Shown here one piece after another: positions 17,401 to 24,742 of a stretch of 64,000 bases of DNA. Within the stretch, counting starts at the first letter, position 1; every line of letters starts with the position of its first letter. This stretch comes from Arthrobacter sp. Leaf141. Lineage in GTDB: Bacteria; Actinomycetota; Actinomycetes; Actinomycetales; Micrococcaceae. Below the pieces are notes generated by a model, which saw only the letters and a program-made list of their open reading frames with translations, was not told the DNA's origin and did not search any database. The stretch spans positions 22,518 through 86,517 of the forward strand of contig NZ_LMOL01000024.1 in the NCBI RefSeq assembly GCF_001424565.1. Reading direction: 5' to 3'. Position numbers and translations under genes: made by a program.

Positions 17401-18514
17401 ACAGGATGGTCATCGAGCAGTGGTACGCGCGCTCTACTGCAGCGGTGGAATCTTCATCTGAAAGGGAGCGCAGGACGTCTAGGGTGAGTCTCGGCATCAC
17501 GTCGTAGTAGATACGCTCTCGCAAACGGACGCCTAGGGCAGCCGCATGCTCGACGGACGCCGCGAGTACCTGTTCGATAGTGCCCGCAGCTGCCAAAGCA
17601 GTCGGGGAAAATATCAGTGTAAGGAACCCGGAAAGCTGCGGATCCAAATGCGACGTTTCGAGCTCGAAATAGGTCTCGGTTTGCCCCTTCTTACCGACCC
17701 CGGTGTCGGGGCGCGAGGAATGGATACGCAGCCGGGAACCCGAAATGAGAATAAGCCAGGGAATATCGCACTCTGCGGCAAGGGCTAGTCCATGCGCCAC
17801 GGGTGAGCCGCCCAGCCTGTTTGATCGCCGTTCGAAGCGCTCATCAGTCGTCAGGACAACGGCCAAGGCCCGATCCTCGTTGTCTACCGCAAGTCGTTGG
17901 GCGCTCGACCCGTAAGCGGATGTCTTCCAGCCCATCCGGTCCAGAAGCTCCAGACCCTTGTAGCTGAGCAGCTGATCCGACTTCTTGCAGTGCTCTTGCC
18001 AATCTCGTCGTCCTGGTACGCCCGACAAGAGTTCCTGAGCGGAGAATAGGCCTCGATTAGTAAGGCCAGGGCTCTCATCGTTAGCCAAGGAAGTAAGTGC
18101 TTCCTCTGCCTGTCGCTCAGCAGTAATGGGATTGGGCTCCGTCAGAAAGGCCGTTGCAATCCGCTCGGCGGACGCAAGAGGCATGCGAACCGCAACTGCA
18201 CTGTCCCTCAGCCCACATAGGGTTGCCATGCCGTTTTCGTGGTCGACGACCAACAGGACAGCATTGGCCCGCTTATTCCACCGTGCGTTCCAAGCTTCCC
18301 GGATATCACTGAGCTTTGGCTTTGAGCCGGTGGCGTACGCAACTTCTACGGCGGAAGCTCCTCCCTGACCAACAAAGTAGTAGGTAGGGAGGATGTCTGC
18401 GATCCCGGGCTCGGTGGCCCAAGTCCGCTCGTCGAAATCCGCTAGAAAGTCTGTCAATGCTGGTCCTCGTTGTAATTCTCGTCTGGTCGTTTGTCGCTGC
18501 CTAGGTAACAGCAT
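14459..18514 (-). CDS. Eco57I/PglX-type N6-adenine DNA methyltransferase
   Basis: A 1351-residue protein of the large Eco57I-like class. Motif I is VADMTMGSAHFLVAALDR (about residues 600-615, in place of DPAMGSGHFL); YGMDVNEMAVELGKLALWI follows; the catalytic motif IV is CVIGNPPWEEI (about 857), an NPPW form typical of adenine methylases. The C-terminal 350 residues should hold target recognition. The first 350 residues look like a type I/IIG-style extension (LDRMGWKTSAYGSSAQ, ALVVVLTTDERFE-like) that may include a degenerate nuclease fold. It is first in the operon, coupled to the PLD-helicase. No DrmA, DrmB, PglZ or BrxC partner is present, so it is neither complete DISARM nor BREX. An in-frame TTG about 20 codons in could be the true start. 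Confidence 0.8.
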   Translation of the reverse strand: MLLPRQRQTTRRELQRGPALTDFLADFDERTWATEPGIADILPTYYFVGQGGASAVEVAYATGSKPKLSDIREAWNARWNKRANAVLLVVDHENGMATLCGLRDSAVAVRMPLASAERIATAFLTEPNPITAERQAEEALTSLANDESPGLTNRGLFSAQELLSGVPGRRDWQEHCKKSDQLLSYKGLELLDRMGWKTSAYGSSAQRLAVDNEDRALAVVLTTDERFERRSNRLGGSPVAHGLALAAECDIPWLILISGSRLRIHSSRPDTGVGKKGQTETYFELETSHLDPQLSGFLTLIFSPTALAAAGTIEQVLAASVEHAAALGVRLRERIYYDVMPRLTLDVLRSLSDEDSTAAVERAYHCSMTILFRLLFVAYAEDRALLPHGENDEYTKFSLKTLAQKLTEDGIGAEHSDVWQRLRLVWDSIDNGNDAWEIPAYNGGLFSTTSPMGLVVEELQLSDSQLTPVLKALLVDKGSDGTVGPVDFRSLSVREFGTIYEGLLESSLAVADVDLTLDVNDVYRPAGPRDSVVVKTGEPYFHNTSGKRKSTGSFFTKAFAVEHLLDVSLEPAINRHLNDVEVLLANNNEAGAAKKFFDFRVADMTMGSAHFLVAALDRIEARFRSFLSVHQIGPVTKELERLHAVAAKSVGTSTLEIDNTALLRRQIARHCLYGMDVNEMAVELGKLALWIHTFVPGLPMSSLNHTLVHGNSLTGIASLEELTEIFTPPAKGKKVITSKHGQSDYIIDAIRDDLHSARQAIVRIGVTSEATKAEVHEAQAAYERALDEARSANAILDGALAVRLGEAAYPMSVEDAVTIGRSGSTQQLVSELNPIHFPLAFPEVFMRDRPGWDCVIGNPPWEEITVAVDKFWQKHSPGLLGLKGQAYKDRLTQLQNDRPDLVAEYEAEQVSAHRLRKVLLCGQFPQLGTGDPDLYKAFSWRMWQTLRQDGYMGVVFPRSILQVGGCSQWRREVLTNGEFSSIVTLGNDKKWVFDDVEARYTFALVAARKTPDLAGVIRLAGPFYSLDEFKAGRSGSAELSARAILANEDVALPVLPSSTGVRVIAKYLEHAPLSAPGAWQFQPVREFDVSTDRAVYSTRVEHGPNWPTLTGASFSYWNPDAGDIVCETDAQKAIAHLKKKRWNQARLARSAFHGLTPAQLSADETLPCFRPRIAYSSVGRNTDTRTMRSGIVPPNVFLTNAAPYLYRKAGDELDEAFLAAVMSTVIFDWYVRRFVEMNVQVGFVSSCPVPRPDRDDPVWKELATLSGRLAAVDDRYQEWAAACGAETGHISPEESTAMTNRIEALTALAYGLSAADVEYIYATFHKGWDYSNQLRAVLEQYRSSAQERVRA

Positions 18515-18970
18515 GCCCCACTGATGCCGGATTCTGGACCTCCGCGACGGAGTGGCCGGTAACTTTCAGCCCCGGTGGGCACGGTTGAGTATCTCGGGCG
18601 GCGCCGGGGGTCTGGCTCAAGAGCTGAACAGGCTGAGCTCTGATGCGCGCCCGAAATACCCGCTGGATCGTGCAGGACTTGGGGCTAGTGCCGGCCGGCC
18701 CGTTGGACGCCGACCGGGTTTTTGTGTCGACTTGATCGGAACCGCCAAGGACGGCTTCATTTGGTACCCGCCTCAGCGGCTCCTCGATTCAGGAACTTGT
18801 GTCCCTGCCGTTTATCAGCCGGGACATCTCAGGAGCTCTAAATCGATCCGATCGGGATAGGACTGCCGTCCGGGTCCACAGTACCGCGGCCGCGGCGGGG
18901 ACGTTGTCAGGTCCGTCGGACTGCCCCGGATGAAGAGTCCTGGGCAAGTCTGCCGGGTGGACGACCGCGT
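18515..18970. other. Intergenic stretch between methylase and HA-domain gene
   Basis: About 455 bp. Open frames here are short and GC-driven, and none has convincing protein character. It should contain the promoter of the methylase-helicase operon (reading left from 18514), but no clear -35/-10 pair stands out. Confidence 0.4.
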
Positions 18971-19621
18971 TTATCGGCGTACCGGGCGACCCCTTGTTCG
19001 CCCGGTACGCCAGCCGGGAACAGCGACATCCAGGAGCTTGATCTTCGCGGGTTCGAGCTCGCCCAAGAGGTGCTTTTGCCTCGGGGCGTGGATCCACACC
19101 CCGAGGGTGCGTTCATGGTCTGAGGCGTAGTGGTGGTGGCGGGGCCAGTCGTTGCCGGCGGCGCGGAAGGCCGTAAGCTGGGCGAGCCGGTCCTGCCACC
19201 GCGCTACATCCGCTGCTGCCCTGTGGTTCCCAGCCCAGCCGGGGACCCGTGCGAGGCCCTTGCGGTAGACGGGATGGATTGTGCCGTCGACTGCTTCGCG
19301 ACGTCGGTCCGAGAGCCACCGGGCCATCGACCGTTCCCCCTTGTCCTCGGAGCGGTAACGGGGAAACCGGCCCTCGACCTCAATCCAAGCGATGATCTCC
19401 TCCATGCGGGTCAGGCCCGCGGGAGAGGGGCTGGTTCCGGTGCTGGCCGCGGCAAGATGGCCGGCCTCGAGCCCCGGGTCCTGGCGGCGAGCGATGGCCA
19501 AGTGGTAACCGACCGTGGCGGGTTCGGCGCGCACCAGCTCAGCGATGCGTTTCCGGCTCAGCCCGAGCCGGTACATCAACACCCATTCCGCGTCAGGAGC
19601 GCGCCGCAACTTGCTGTCCAT
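18971..19621 (-). CDS. Helicase-associated (HA) domain protein with N-terminal helix-turn-helix
   Basis: A 216-residue protein. Residues 1-50 look like a small helix-turn-helix (LGLSRKRIAELVRAEPATVG). Two helicase-associated repeats follow: one around EEIIAWIEVEGRFPRY...RWLSDRRREA, and a second around RWQDRLAQLTAFRAAGNDWP...TLGVWIHAPRQKHLLGE...KIKLLD. HA domains bind DNA and are common on actinobacterial genomes as stand-alone proteins of unknown role. The final codons and stop overlap a perfect 14-bp inverted repeat. Isolated on its strand. Confidence 0.75.
   Translation of the reverse strand: MDSKLRRAPDAEWVLMYRLGLSRKRIAELVRAEPATVGYHLAIARRQDPGLEAGHLAAASTGTSPSPAGLTRMEEIIAWIEVEGRFPRYRSEDKGERSMARWLSDRRREAVDGTIHPVYRKGLARVPGWAGNHRAAADVARWQDRLAQLTAFRAAGNDWPRHHHYASDHERTLGVWIHAPRQKHLLGELEPAKIKLLDVAVPGWRTGRTRGRPVRR
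18976..19011. repeat. Perfect 14-bp inverted repeat at the end of the HA-domain gene
   Basis: GGCGTACCGGGCGA (18976-18989) and TCGCCCGGTACGCC (18998-19011) form a hairpin with an 8-nt loop. It encodes the last residues of the HA-domain protein just before its TAA (18971-18973). It could terminate transcription, stabilise the 3' end, or be the end of a mobile repeat. There is no T-run on the gene's strand. Confidence 0.6.
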
Positions 19622-20076
19622 GATGGTGTCATCCTGCCACTGCGTTGGCTTGGAGAGGTCCTCGATGGATGTAAGTCCGAAAATCGCCTGACAGGGGCCG
19701 AGCGGTGATGATGACTGTAGGGAGTCGCCAAGGCAGCTGCGTGGGCATATTTATAAAATATAAAGAATATAAGAAATGTAAAACTGTATAAAAGGATGGT
19801 TTGTGAGCATCCGGTAAGACCGACCGCCGGCGCCTGGCCCCCACCTATCAGTGGGGCCCAGCTTCATTTTCCGTGCTCGTGAGCTGCGTCTGCCATGGCT
19901 ACTGAACGCGCGCCATCAGAAATGCAGTATGACCCTGGCCGTCCCTAGCGGTTACATCGACGCCCCTTCCGCGTACGGCGCGGCAGCTGCAACCGCCCGT
20001 CCACGACGGGCTCATCCGTCCACGGCGCGGGCTCAAAAAGCTCTCGTGTGGGACGTTCCGATGCTCCTGCCAGCCT
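19622..20076. other. Gap with a strongly AT-rich tract
   Basis: No convincing gene. Bases 19748-19793 are almost pure A/T (TTTATAAAATATAAAGAATA and onwards), which stands out in a genome of high GC. It may hold promoters for the HA-domain gene or a curved or protein-bound site, or mark recently acquired DNA. The area where a Fic toxin should follow the broken VbhA antitoxin (below 20077, minus strand) shows no Fic motif. Confidence 0.5.
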
Positions 20077-20538
20077 CTACCGCGGAAGGGATCCCTTCAA
20101 CTTCCGCAGGTATTCATCCATCGTGACTTCGCCGCTGACGAATGCATTGATGTTCTCGACCGCCTAGCGGGTAGGCTGCATACCCTCCAGAGCCCAACTG
20201 GCCATCACGTCGATGGTGAGCTCGCGTTTCTGCTCAGGTGTCAGGACGCGGTCAGCTTGAACGGGGGCCGCGTCTATCGGCAGTCTGCGCCTGCTGGTGC
20301 TCCCTATTGCCACCTCCTCGTCTGGTACTGCTGGTCCTTCAAGCTTATCGACTGAGTTGGGGACCCCTGGACGTCCCGACGGGTACGTGAAGACATTGGT
20401 AGCCGTCTGCCCGGAACCGGAACCGGAATCGCTCACGCTAATGGCTGTGGGATTTGCCAGCCCGTCAGGTGTCCACGCGCCCTCGTACTTGCGGCGGTCA
20501 TCGCAGTTGCTCGCGGCTGCAATCGAAGACATATCCAC
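20077..20538 (-). pseudogene. VbhA-type antitoxin interrupted by an in-frame amber codon
   Basis: The minus-strand frame reads TPEQKRELTIDVMASWALEG, then MQPTR, then TAG (20164-20166), and continues in the same frame as AVENINAFVSGEVTMDEYLR before TAG at 20077. Joined, this matches the VbhA antitoxin layout: the Fic-inhibiting motif [S/T]xxxE[G/N] is present as SWALEG, and the second half parallels the VVxGEL...TSD part of Bartonella VbhA. The amber is one C-to-T change from CAG (Gln). The first 95 residues are low-complexity and atypical for the family, so translation may start further in. No Fic toxin gene follows. It is likely a decayed toxin-antitoxin remnant; suppression of the amber cannot be excluded. 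Confidence 0.65.
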
Positions 20539-20557
20539 ATGTTGAGGAACCTGTGGA

Positions 20558-20569
20558 GAACATATGTTC
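20558..20569. promoter_or_regulatory. Probable LexA (SOS) box
   Basis: GAACATATGTTC is a perfect 12-bp palindrome, extended to AGAACATATGTTCG, one mismatch from the Gram-positive/actinobacterial LexA consensus CGAAC-N4-GTTCG. It ends 33 bp before the GTG at 20603 and so would overlap the promoter of the small gene and the AAA ATPase behind it. Induction of that unit by DNA damage is inferred. Confidence 0.7.
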
Positions 20570-20602
20570 GATAAAGGTCCAAATTCGTTCTAAAATTGAG
20601 CC

Positions 20603-20866
20603 GTGGTCAAGTCAGGCTCTCCGGAGGATATGGAGCGGATGATGGCGCGCCTGGACGCCGACCGGATCCGCCCGATGGACGACAGCTCGCCAATCCGGGA
20701 CTTCCCCAGGTACGGCCGGCCCTTGGTGTGCGTCAACGGGATTTACGGCAAGGCCGTGGCCTGGTCGCATAGTTACGGTCTGATCGAGTGGCTGGATGTG
20801 TCCGGCGAGTATCACCTGAGCTGGGCGCAGTCAGCGAGCATCAAGCGCGTGACGGATGAGGAATAG
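20603..20866 (+). CDS. Small unrecognised protein under a LexA box
   Basis: An 87-residue acidic protein starting at GTG. The N-terminus SGSPEDMERMMARLDADRIR is helical; the rest (GRPLVCVNGIYGKAVAWSHS, LIEWLDVSGEYHLSW) looks like a small beta-barrel resembling SH3- or OB-like folds. No known family recognised. It lies 84 bp before the AAA ATPase on the same strand and shares the putative SOS promoter, so the two may act together. Confidence 0.55.
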   Translation: MVKSGSPEDMERMMARLDADRIRPMDDSSPIRDFPRYGRPLVCVNGIYGKAVAWSHSYGLIEWLDVSGEYHLSWAQSASIKRVTDEE

Positions 20867-20950
20867 AAGGGCAGCAGCGGACTTTAGCTGCGATCGAAGA
20901 GTCTCAATAAGACCGCATAAGCTATTATCCATTTTTCTGGATATGGCTTT

Positions 20951-22135
20951 ATGCTTACGGATATGGAAAGCGCACTGAACCCGTATTCGCCCGGCTCGGG
21001 CCGGCGTCCGGCAGAGCTGGCTGGCAGGCAGGACGAGGTGGACGCGTTCGACCTGCTGATGGCCAAGGCCCGGCAGCGTCGACCGGACCGTGGGATTGTC
21101 CTGCACGGGCTCCGGGGTGTCGGGAAGACTGTGCTGTTGAACGAGTTCCGGCGGCAGGCCGAACGTGCGGAATTCATGGTGGTCACCCTTGAAGGCCGGG
21201 ACGCTGACGGCGGCCCGGATGCCGTCAGGGCGAAGCTGGCGAGGAATCTTCTCCAGGCGGGGCGAAAGCTCAACAACAGGAGCGCCGGAGCGACTTTGAA
21301 ATCCGCCCTTGGCAGTGTGGCTTCCTTCTCCGCCAAACTGGGGGTTACCGGTATCGATATCGGCGTCGCACTCAACCGCGGCCGAGCGGACTCGGGATCC
21401 ATCGAGGTTGACCTTGAAGAGCTGGTCGAGGATCTATGCACGGCATTGGCAGAGAAACGGTCTGGCCTGGTCTTTGTGATCGACGAGATGCAGGACCTTG
21501 ACGCGCCCCTGATCGCGGCGCTACTCAGTGTGCAGCATCTGGCGAACCAACGGGAATGGCCGTTCTACATCGCCGGCGCCGGCCTGCCCAACCTGCCCTC
21601 TGTTCTCAGCGAATCCCGCTCTTACGCCGAGCGGCTGTTCAAATACCGGAGCATCGGCCCGCTGCCGCGCCCGGCGGCGGAATCCGCCCTGACTGTCCCC
21701 GCCGCGAAATTCGGCGCGTCCTTCGAGCCGGCCGCCAGAGACCTGCTCCTGGACGCTTCCGGCGGCTATCCGTACTTCCTGCAGGAATACGGCTTCGCCG
21801 CATGGGAGACCGCACCCGAGAAGGTCATCACCGTCGGCGACGCTCAGGTTGCCGTGGAAATCGGCCGACAGCAGCTTGACCAGGGCTTCTTTCCGTCCCG
21901 CTGGGAGCGGGCGTCCAAGGCCGAAAAGTCGTACCTACAGCTCATGGCCCTCGACGGCGACGAGGGGTCCAGCACCGCTGACCTGGCCACCAGGGCGCAA
22001 AAGAAGCAAAGCTCGATGACCATGACCCGGTCCTCGCTGATCCGCAAGGGCATTATCTACCCACCGGCGCTCGGTCGGGTGGCGTTCACCGTTCCCGGGA
22101 TGGCGGACTACATTTCACGATTCAGGGACGCCTGA
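20951..22135 (+). CDS. AAA/STAND-like ATPase with C-terminal winged helix
   Basis: A 394-residue protein of the Orc1/Cdc6-like or archaeal-ATPase (AAA_16) type. Walker A is LHGLRGVGKTVLL (about 49-61), Walker B is GLVFVIDEMQDLD (about 174-186), and a sensor segment FYIAGAGLPNLPS follows. The last 90 residues (SYLQLMALDGD, SSTADLATRAQKKQ, SSLIRKGIIYPP, RVAFTVPGMADYI) form a winged helix, suggesting DNA binding. Such stand-alone ATPases are common on actinobacterial mobile elements, role unknown. It follows the small gene under a LexA box, so a DNA-damage-linked function is plausible. Confidence 0.75.
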   Translation: MLTDMESALNPYSPGSGRRPAELAGRQDEVDAFDLLMAKARQRRPDRGIVLHGLRGVGKTVLLNEFRRQAERAEFMVVTLEGRDADGGPDAVRAKLARNLLQAGRKLNNRSAGATLKSALGSVASFSAKLGVTGIDIGVALNRGRADSGSIEVDLEELVEDLCTALAEKRSGLVFVIDEMQDLDAPLIAALLSVQHLANQREWPFYIAGAGLPNLPSVLSESRSYAERLFKYRSIGPLPRPAAESALTVPAAKFGASFEPAARDLLLDASGGYPYFLQEYGFAAWETAPEKVITVGDAQVAVEIGRQQLDQGFFPSRWERASKAEKSYLQLMALDGDEGSSTADLATRAQKKQSSMTMTRSSLIRKGIIYPPALGRVAFTVPGMADYISRFRDA

Positions 22136-22474
22136 CCGCAACTCCGACTCTCGACCGCTCGAGGAGGCTATCTGGGGTCATTCCCGCGGGTGCCGACCGA
22201 GGTCCCAAAGGATGGCTCGAACCTAGTGTCAGGTGTCCCATACTGGAGGCGAGACCATCCTCCCGCGTCACCCGCCGACCGAAGTCTGTCGGCCCAGGTG
22301 CGAATACAGGTGGGTCATCGTGCAAACACCGACAAGCTGTTGGCAGCATGTCGGGCCGAGAGTGCGCAGTCGATCCACAACATAATCCCTGTTATCGTGT
22401 GCGTCTTGAAATCACCGGACGGTCCGCTCGATCGGCTACAGGTGTCACGATGTCTCCAGGCGGCCTGCCAGCGT
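22136..22474. other. Intergenic stretch between convergent genes
   Basis: About 340 bp between the 3' ends of the AAA ATPase and the RloC-like gene. I see no gene, RNA or strong terminator hairpin here. Confidence 0.4.
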
Positions 22475-24742
22475 TTATGCCGCTTCGGGAACGTCTTGCG
22501 TCTCTTCTTCCGTCTTGGACGCCTCCGTTGACAGGCCCATCATCATTAGGTAGTGACCTTCTTGGTTTTGTTCCTTGAAGATTCGGCGGAACACCCTCAG
22601 ATTCATCTCGGTTGTTGTTGCTGTGGGTGAGTAGTCAAGGTCATCAAATATCGCGTGTGAACCGGCATTTATCCAAGAGAACAAGGCACGACAGATGGTT
22701 TGATCCTCCCCCTCAAACTTTTCTATTATCGCGGTGTTGTCTACACCACCGAGCACCTTGAAGTATGTTTCGAGGATCCTGCGCAGAATGTTCTGAAGAC
22801 TCCCAGCCGATGCGGATGGATCCTGCGATGATTGTTTGACCTCTGCCCACAACGAGGCGTAAGCAGTCTGAATCGGGTTTTTCTTATTCAGGGAAAACTC
22901 GCTCGGCTGGTCGCTCCGCTTACGGACAATCCCGTACTGCCATCCGCTGTTCTTTTCGCCTTGGGCCTTGTATGTGACTTCTTTGTGGAAGTATGCGTTG
23001 TGCGTCAACAGGATTAGCTGCCGAACTCGGCCCTTGCCGCCGGCGATGTCAGCGACTATGCGCCGAACGAGCGTCGACACGGAGTAGAGCACTTCGCTAT
23101 CGAGGCTCGAGATGGGATCGTCGATGACTGCGACAAGTTCGTTTCGCTCATTGCTCTCCTGAGGTGTGCCGAGAAGTGACTGTGCGAAGTACAGAAATGT
23201 GATGAATGTTTGCTCGCCTTCGCTGAGAGTTTCGGAAGCGATCTCGCCGTTCTCGCGCACCAGCGAGTATCCGTCTTTTACCGCGGTGGATGGCTTCAGC
23301 CAAAAGCTGTGGAAGCCGACCGATTTCAAGAGACTGTTGATGGTGGTGATAATCGGTTGGCTGGAGGTGATCTTTGCCTGGAGTTCACGGAGGCGTGCCT
23401 CCTTCGCTTGTAGGGTGCTCTCCTGCAATGCGATCTTGGTTTCCAGTCCTTCCTTGCCTTTGACCAAGCTAGGCATGGCACCTTCAAGGTGTGCCACTTC
23501 CGTTCCTAGTGTTATATGGGCGAAGCTGATCCAACAGCGGTCAAGGAGAGCCTTTTTTGCGGTTGCTCGGTTCTGCAGACGCTGATTAAACGTTCTTATG
23601 GAGGCGTTGGCCTCCACGACGAGGGTATTCACTGCATCCACCTCGGCAGCGGGATACGCGGTCGTCACGATCGCGGACGGCCCGCTCAGTTTGGTCGCGA
23701 GTGCCAATGCCATTTGCTCCAGTGCTTGCTCAAGTTCTAGCCGTGCTGCGTGGAAACGCTCGACATTGAGATGATCCGCCACCCTCGGCTGCCCGAGGAC
23801 GTCGTCAAAGTAGATTTGCCAGGCGTCGACCCAGGATCGGGCGTGCCGCTGCAACCCTTTTAGCTGCTCTATCTGCTGCGCATATCGCCTATCGAAGTAG
23901 GCGTCGAGTTGCTCGATGAGGTCGGCTGGAACCCTCTGCTGGCAAAAGGGGCACACGTCCGCTGCCCTGTCTAGATAGTGACGCCCATGCTCTACCCAAT
24001 CTGCGTTCTGAAGCTGTTGGATCAACGGTGCAAGGTGCACGTCGGTGCTGCCAACAATTGGAGTTGCGAGAAGGAAGAATCCCGGCTCATTTTCGAGACG
24101 GATATGTCGTCCAAGGGGAATTTCCGCGATCTGAACGGCTCGCTCATCAAGTACAGCCGTCGCTTCGGTTTCCAAGGCATCGAAATCCTCAGCAGTCGAT
24201 TTGTTCTCGGTCGCGGCTTGGAGTAGCCGGTTGAGCAGCTTTTCCTTGTTATTGCTGAATCCGACGAACATCTGTTGGAGCCCGGACGGGACTTCAGTGC
24301 GCTTGCTCCAAGCAGCGTCTTTTAGCGTGTCCCTAGCAGCTTCGATCTCCGCCTGCTTTTTCGCTAGATCGTCGCGAGACTGTCCGAGTCGCTTTTTCGT
24401 GGTGCTTATGATCCCGGAGGGCGTGGTCAGCTCGTCAATCTCAGCTCGTAGATTGCCGTTCGTCTCACCGAGCGTGAACACGCCTGGAAGGTTCGCGGCC
24501 TGCTTCAGGGTATTGGTGACGTAGTCACGGTTGTAGACCTTGATGTCGTGCGCGTCCGTTTGCGGACTCCATACGATCTCGGTTCCCGGGAAGCGACCCG
24601 GGTCAGCGAATGCCCGGCTGATGGTTGTCTTTCCAGAGCCGTTCGGGCCGAAAATGAACGTGACCGGTGTGAGCGGGCCAATGGTGGTGTCGCCTTCTGA
24701 GCCAAATGCGGGGGTGCCCCTCAATTGCAGCGAATTAAGCAT
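22475..24742 (-). CDS. RloC/PrrC-like ATPase with zinc hook; candidate anticodon nuclease
   Basis: A 755-residue SMC/Rad50-like protein of the AAA_13 type. Walker A FIFGPNGSGKTTI (Lys38), coiled coils with a CPFC zinc hook (Cys264, Cys267), ABC signature LSEGEQTF (506-513), Walker B VAVIDDPISSLDS (537-549), switch His in LLTHN (581). The C-terminal region has NILRRILETYF and INAGSHAIFDDL, giving Arg654, Glu658 (spaced +4) and His696. This matches the Arg-Glu-His triad of the anticodon nucleases PrrC and RloC. RloC is a phage-defence tRNA nuclease with just this zinc-hook ATPase head. AAA_13 proteins without nuclease activity also exist, so tRNA cleavage is inferred. It is transcribed alone; no hsd type I restriction genes flank it, consistent with RloC rather than PrrC. 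Confidence 0.75.
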   Translation of the reverse strand: MLNSLQLRGTPAFGSEGDTTIGPLTPVTFIFGPNGSGKTTISRAFADPGRFPGTEIVWSPQTDAHDIKVYNRDYVTNTLKQAANLPGVFTLGETNGNLRAEIDELTTPSGIISTTKKRLGQSRDDLAKKQAEIEAARDTLKDAAWSKRTEVPSGLQQMFVGFSNNKEKLLNRLLQAATENKSTAEDFDALETEATAVLDERAVQIAEIPLGRHIRLENEPGFFLLATPIVGSTDVHLAPLIQQLQNADWVEHGRHYLDRAADVCPFCQQRVPADLIEQLDAYFDRRYAQQIEQLKGLQRHARSWVDAWQIYFDDVLGQPRVADHLNVERFHAARLELEQALEQMALALATKLSGPSAIVTTAYPAAEVDAVNTLVVEANASIRTFNQRLQNRATAKKALLDRCWISFAHITLGTEVAHLEGAMPSLVKGKEGLETKIALQESTLQAKEARLRELQAKITSSQPIITTINSLLKSVGFHSFWLKPSTAVKDGYSLVRENGEIASETLSEGEQTFITFLYFAQSLLGTPQESNERNELVAVIDDPISSLDSEVLYSVSTLVRRIVADIAGGKGRVRQLILLTHNAYFHKEVTYKAQGEKNSGWQYGIVRKRSDQPSEFSLNKKNPIQTAYASLWAEVKQSSQDPSASAGSLQNILRRILETYFKVLGGVDNTAIIEKFEGEDQTICRALFSWINAGSHAIFDDLDYSPTATTTEMNLRVFRRIFKEQNQEGHYLMMMGLSTEASKTEEETQDVPEAA

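Noticed and set aside
14459..18514. Complete BREX or DISARM system
   Set aside because: Only a PglX/DrmMI-like methylase and a helicase are present; PglZ, BrxC, DrmA and DrmB are not in the window.
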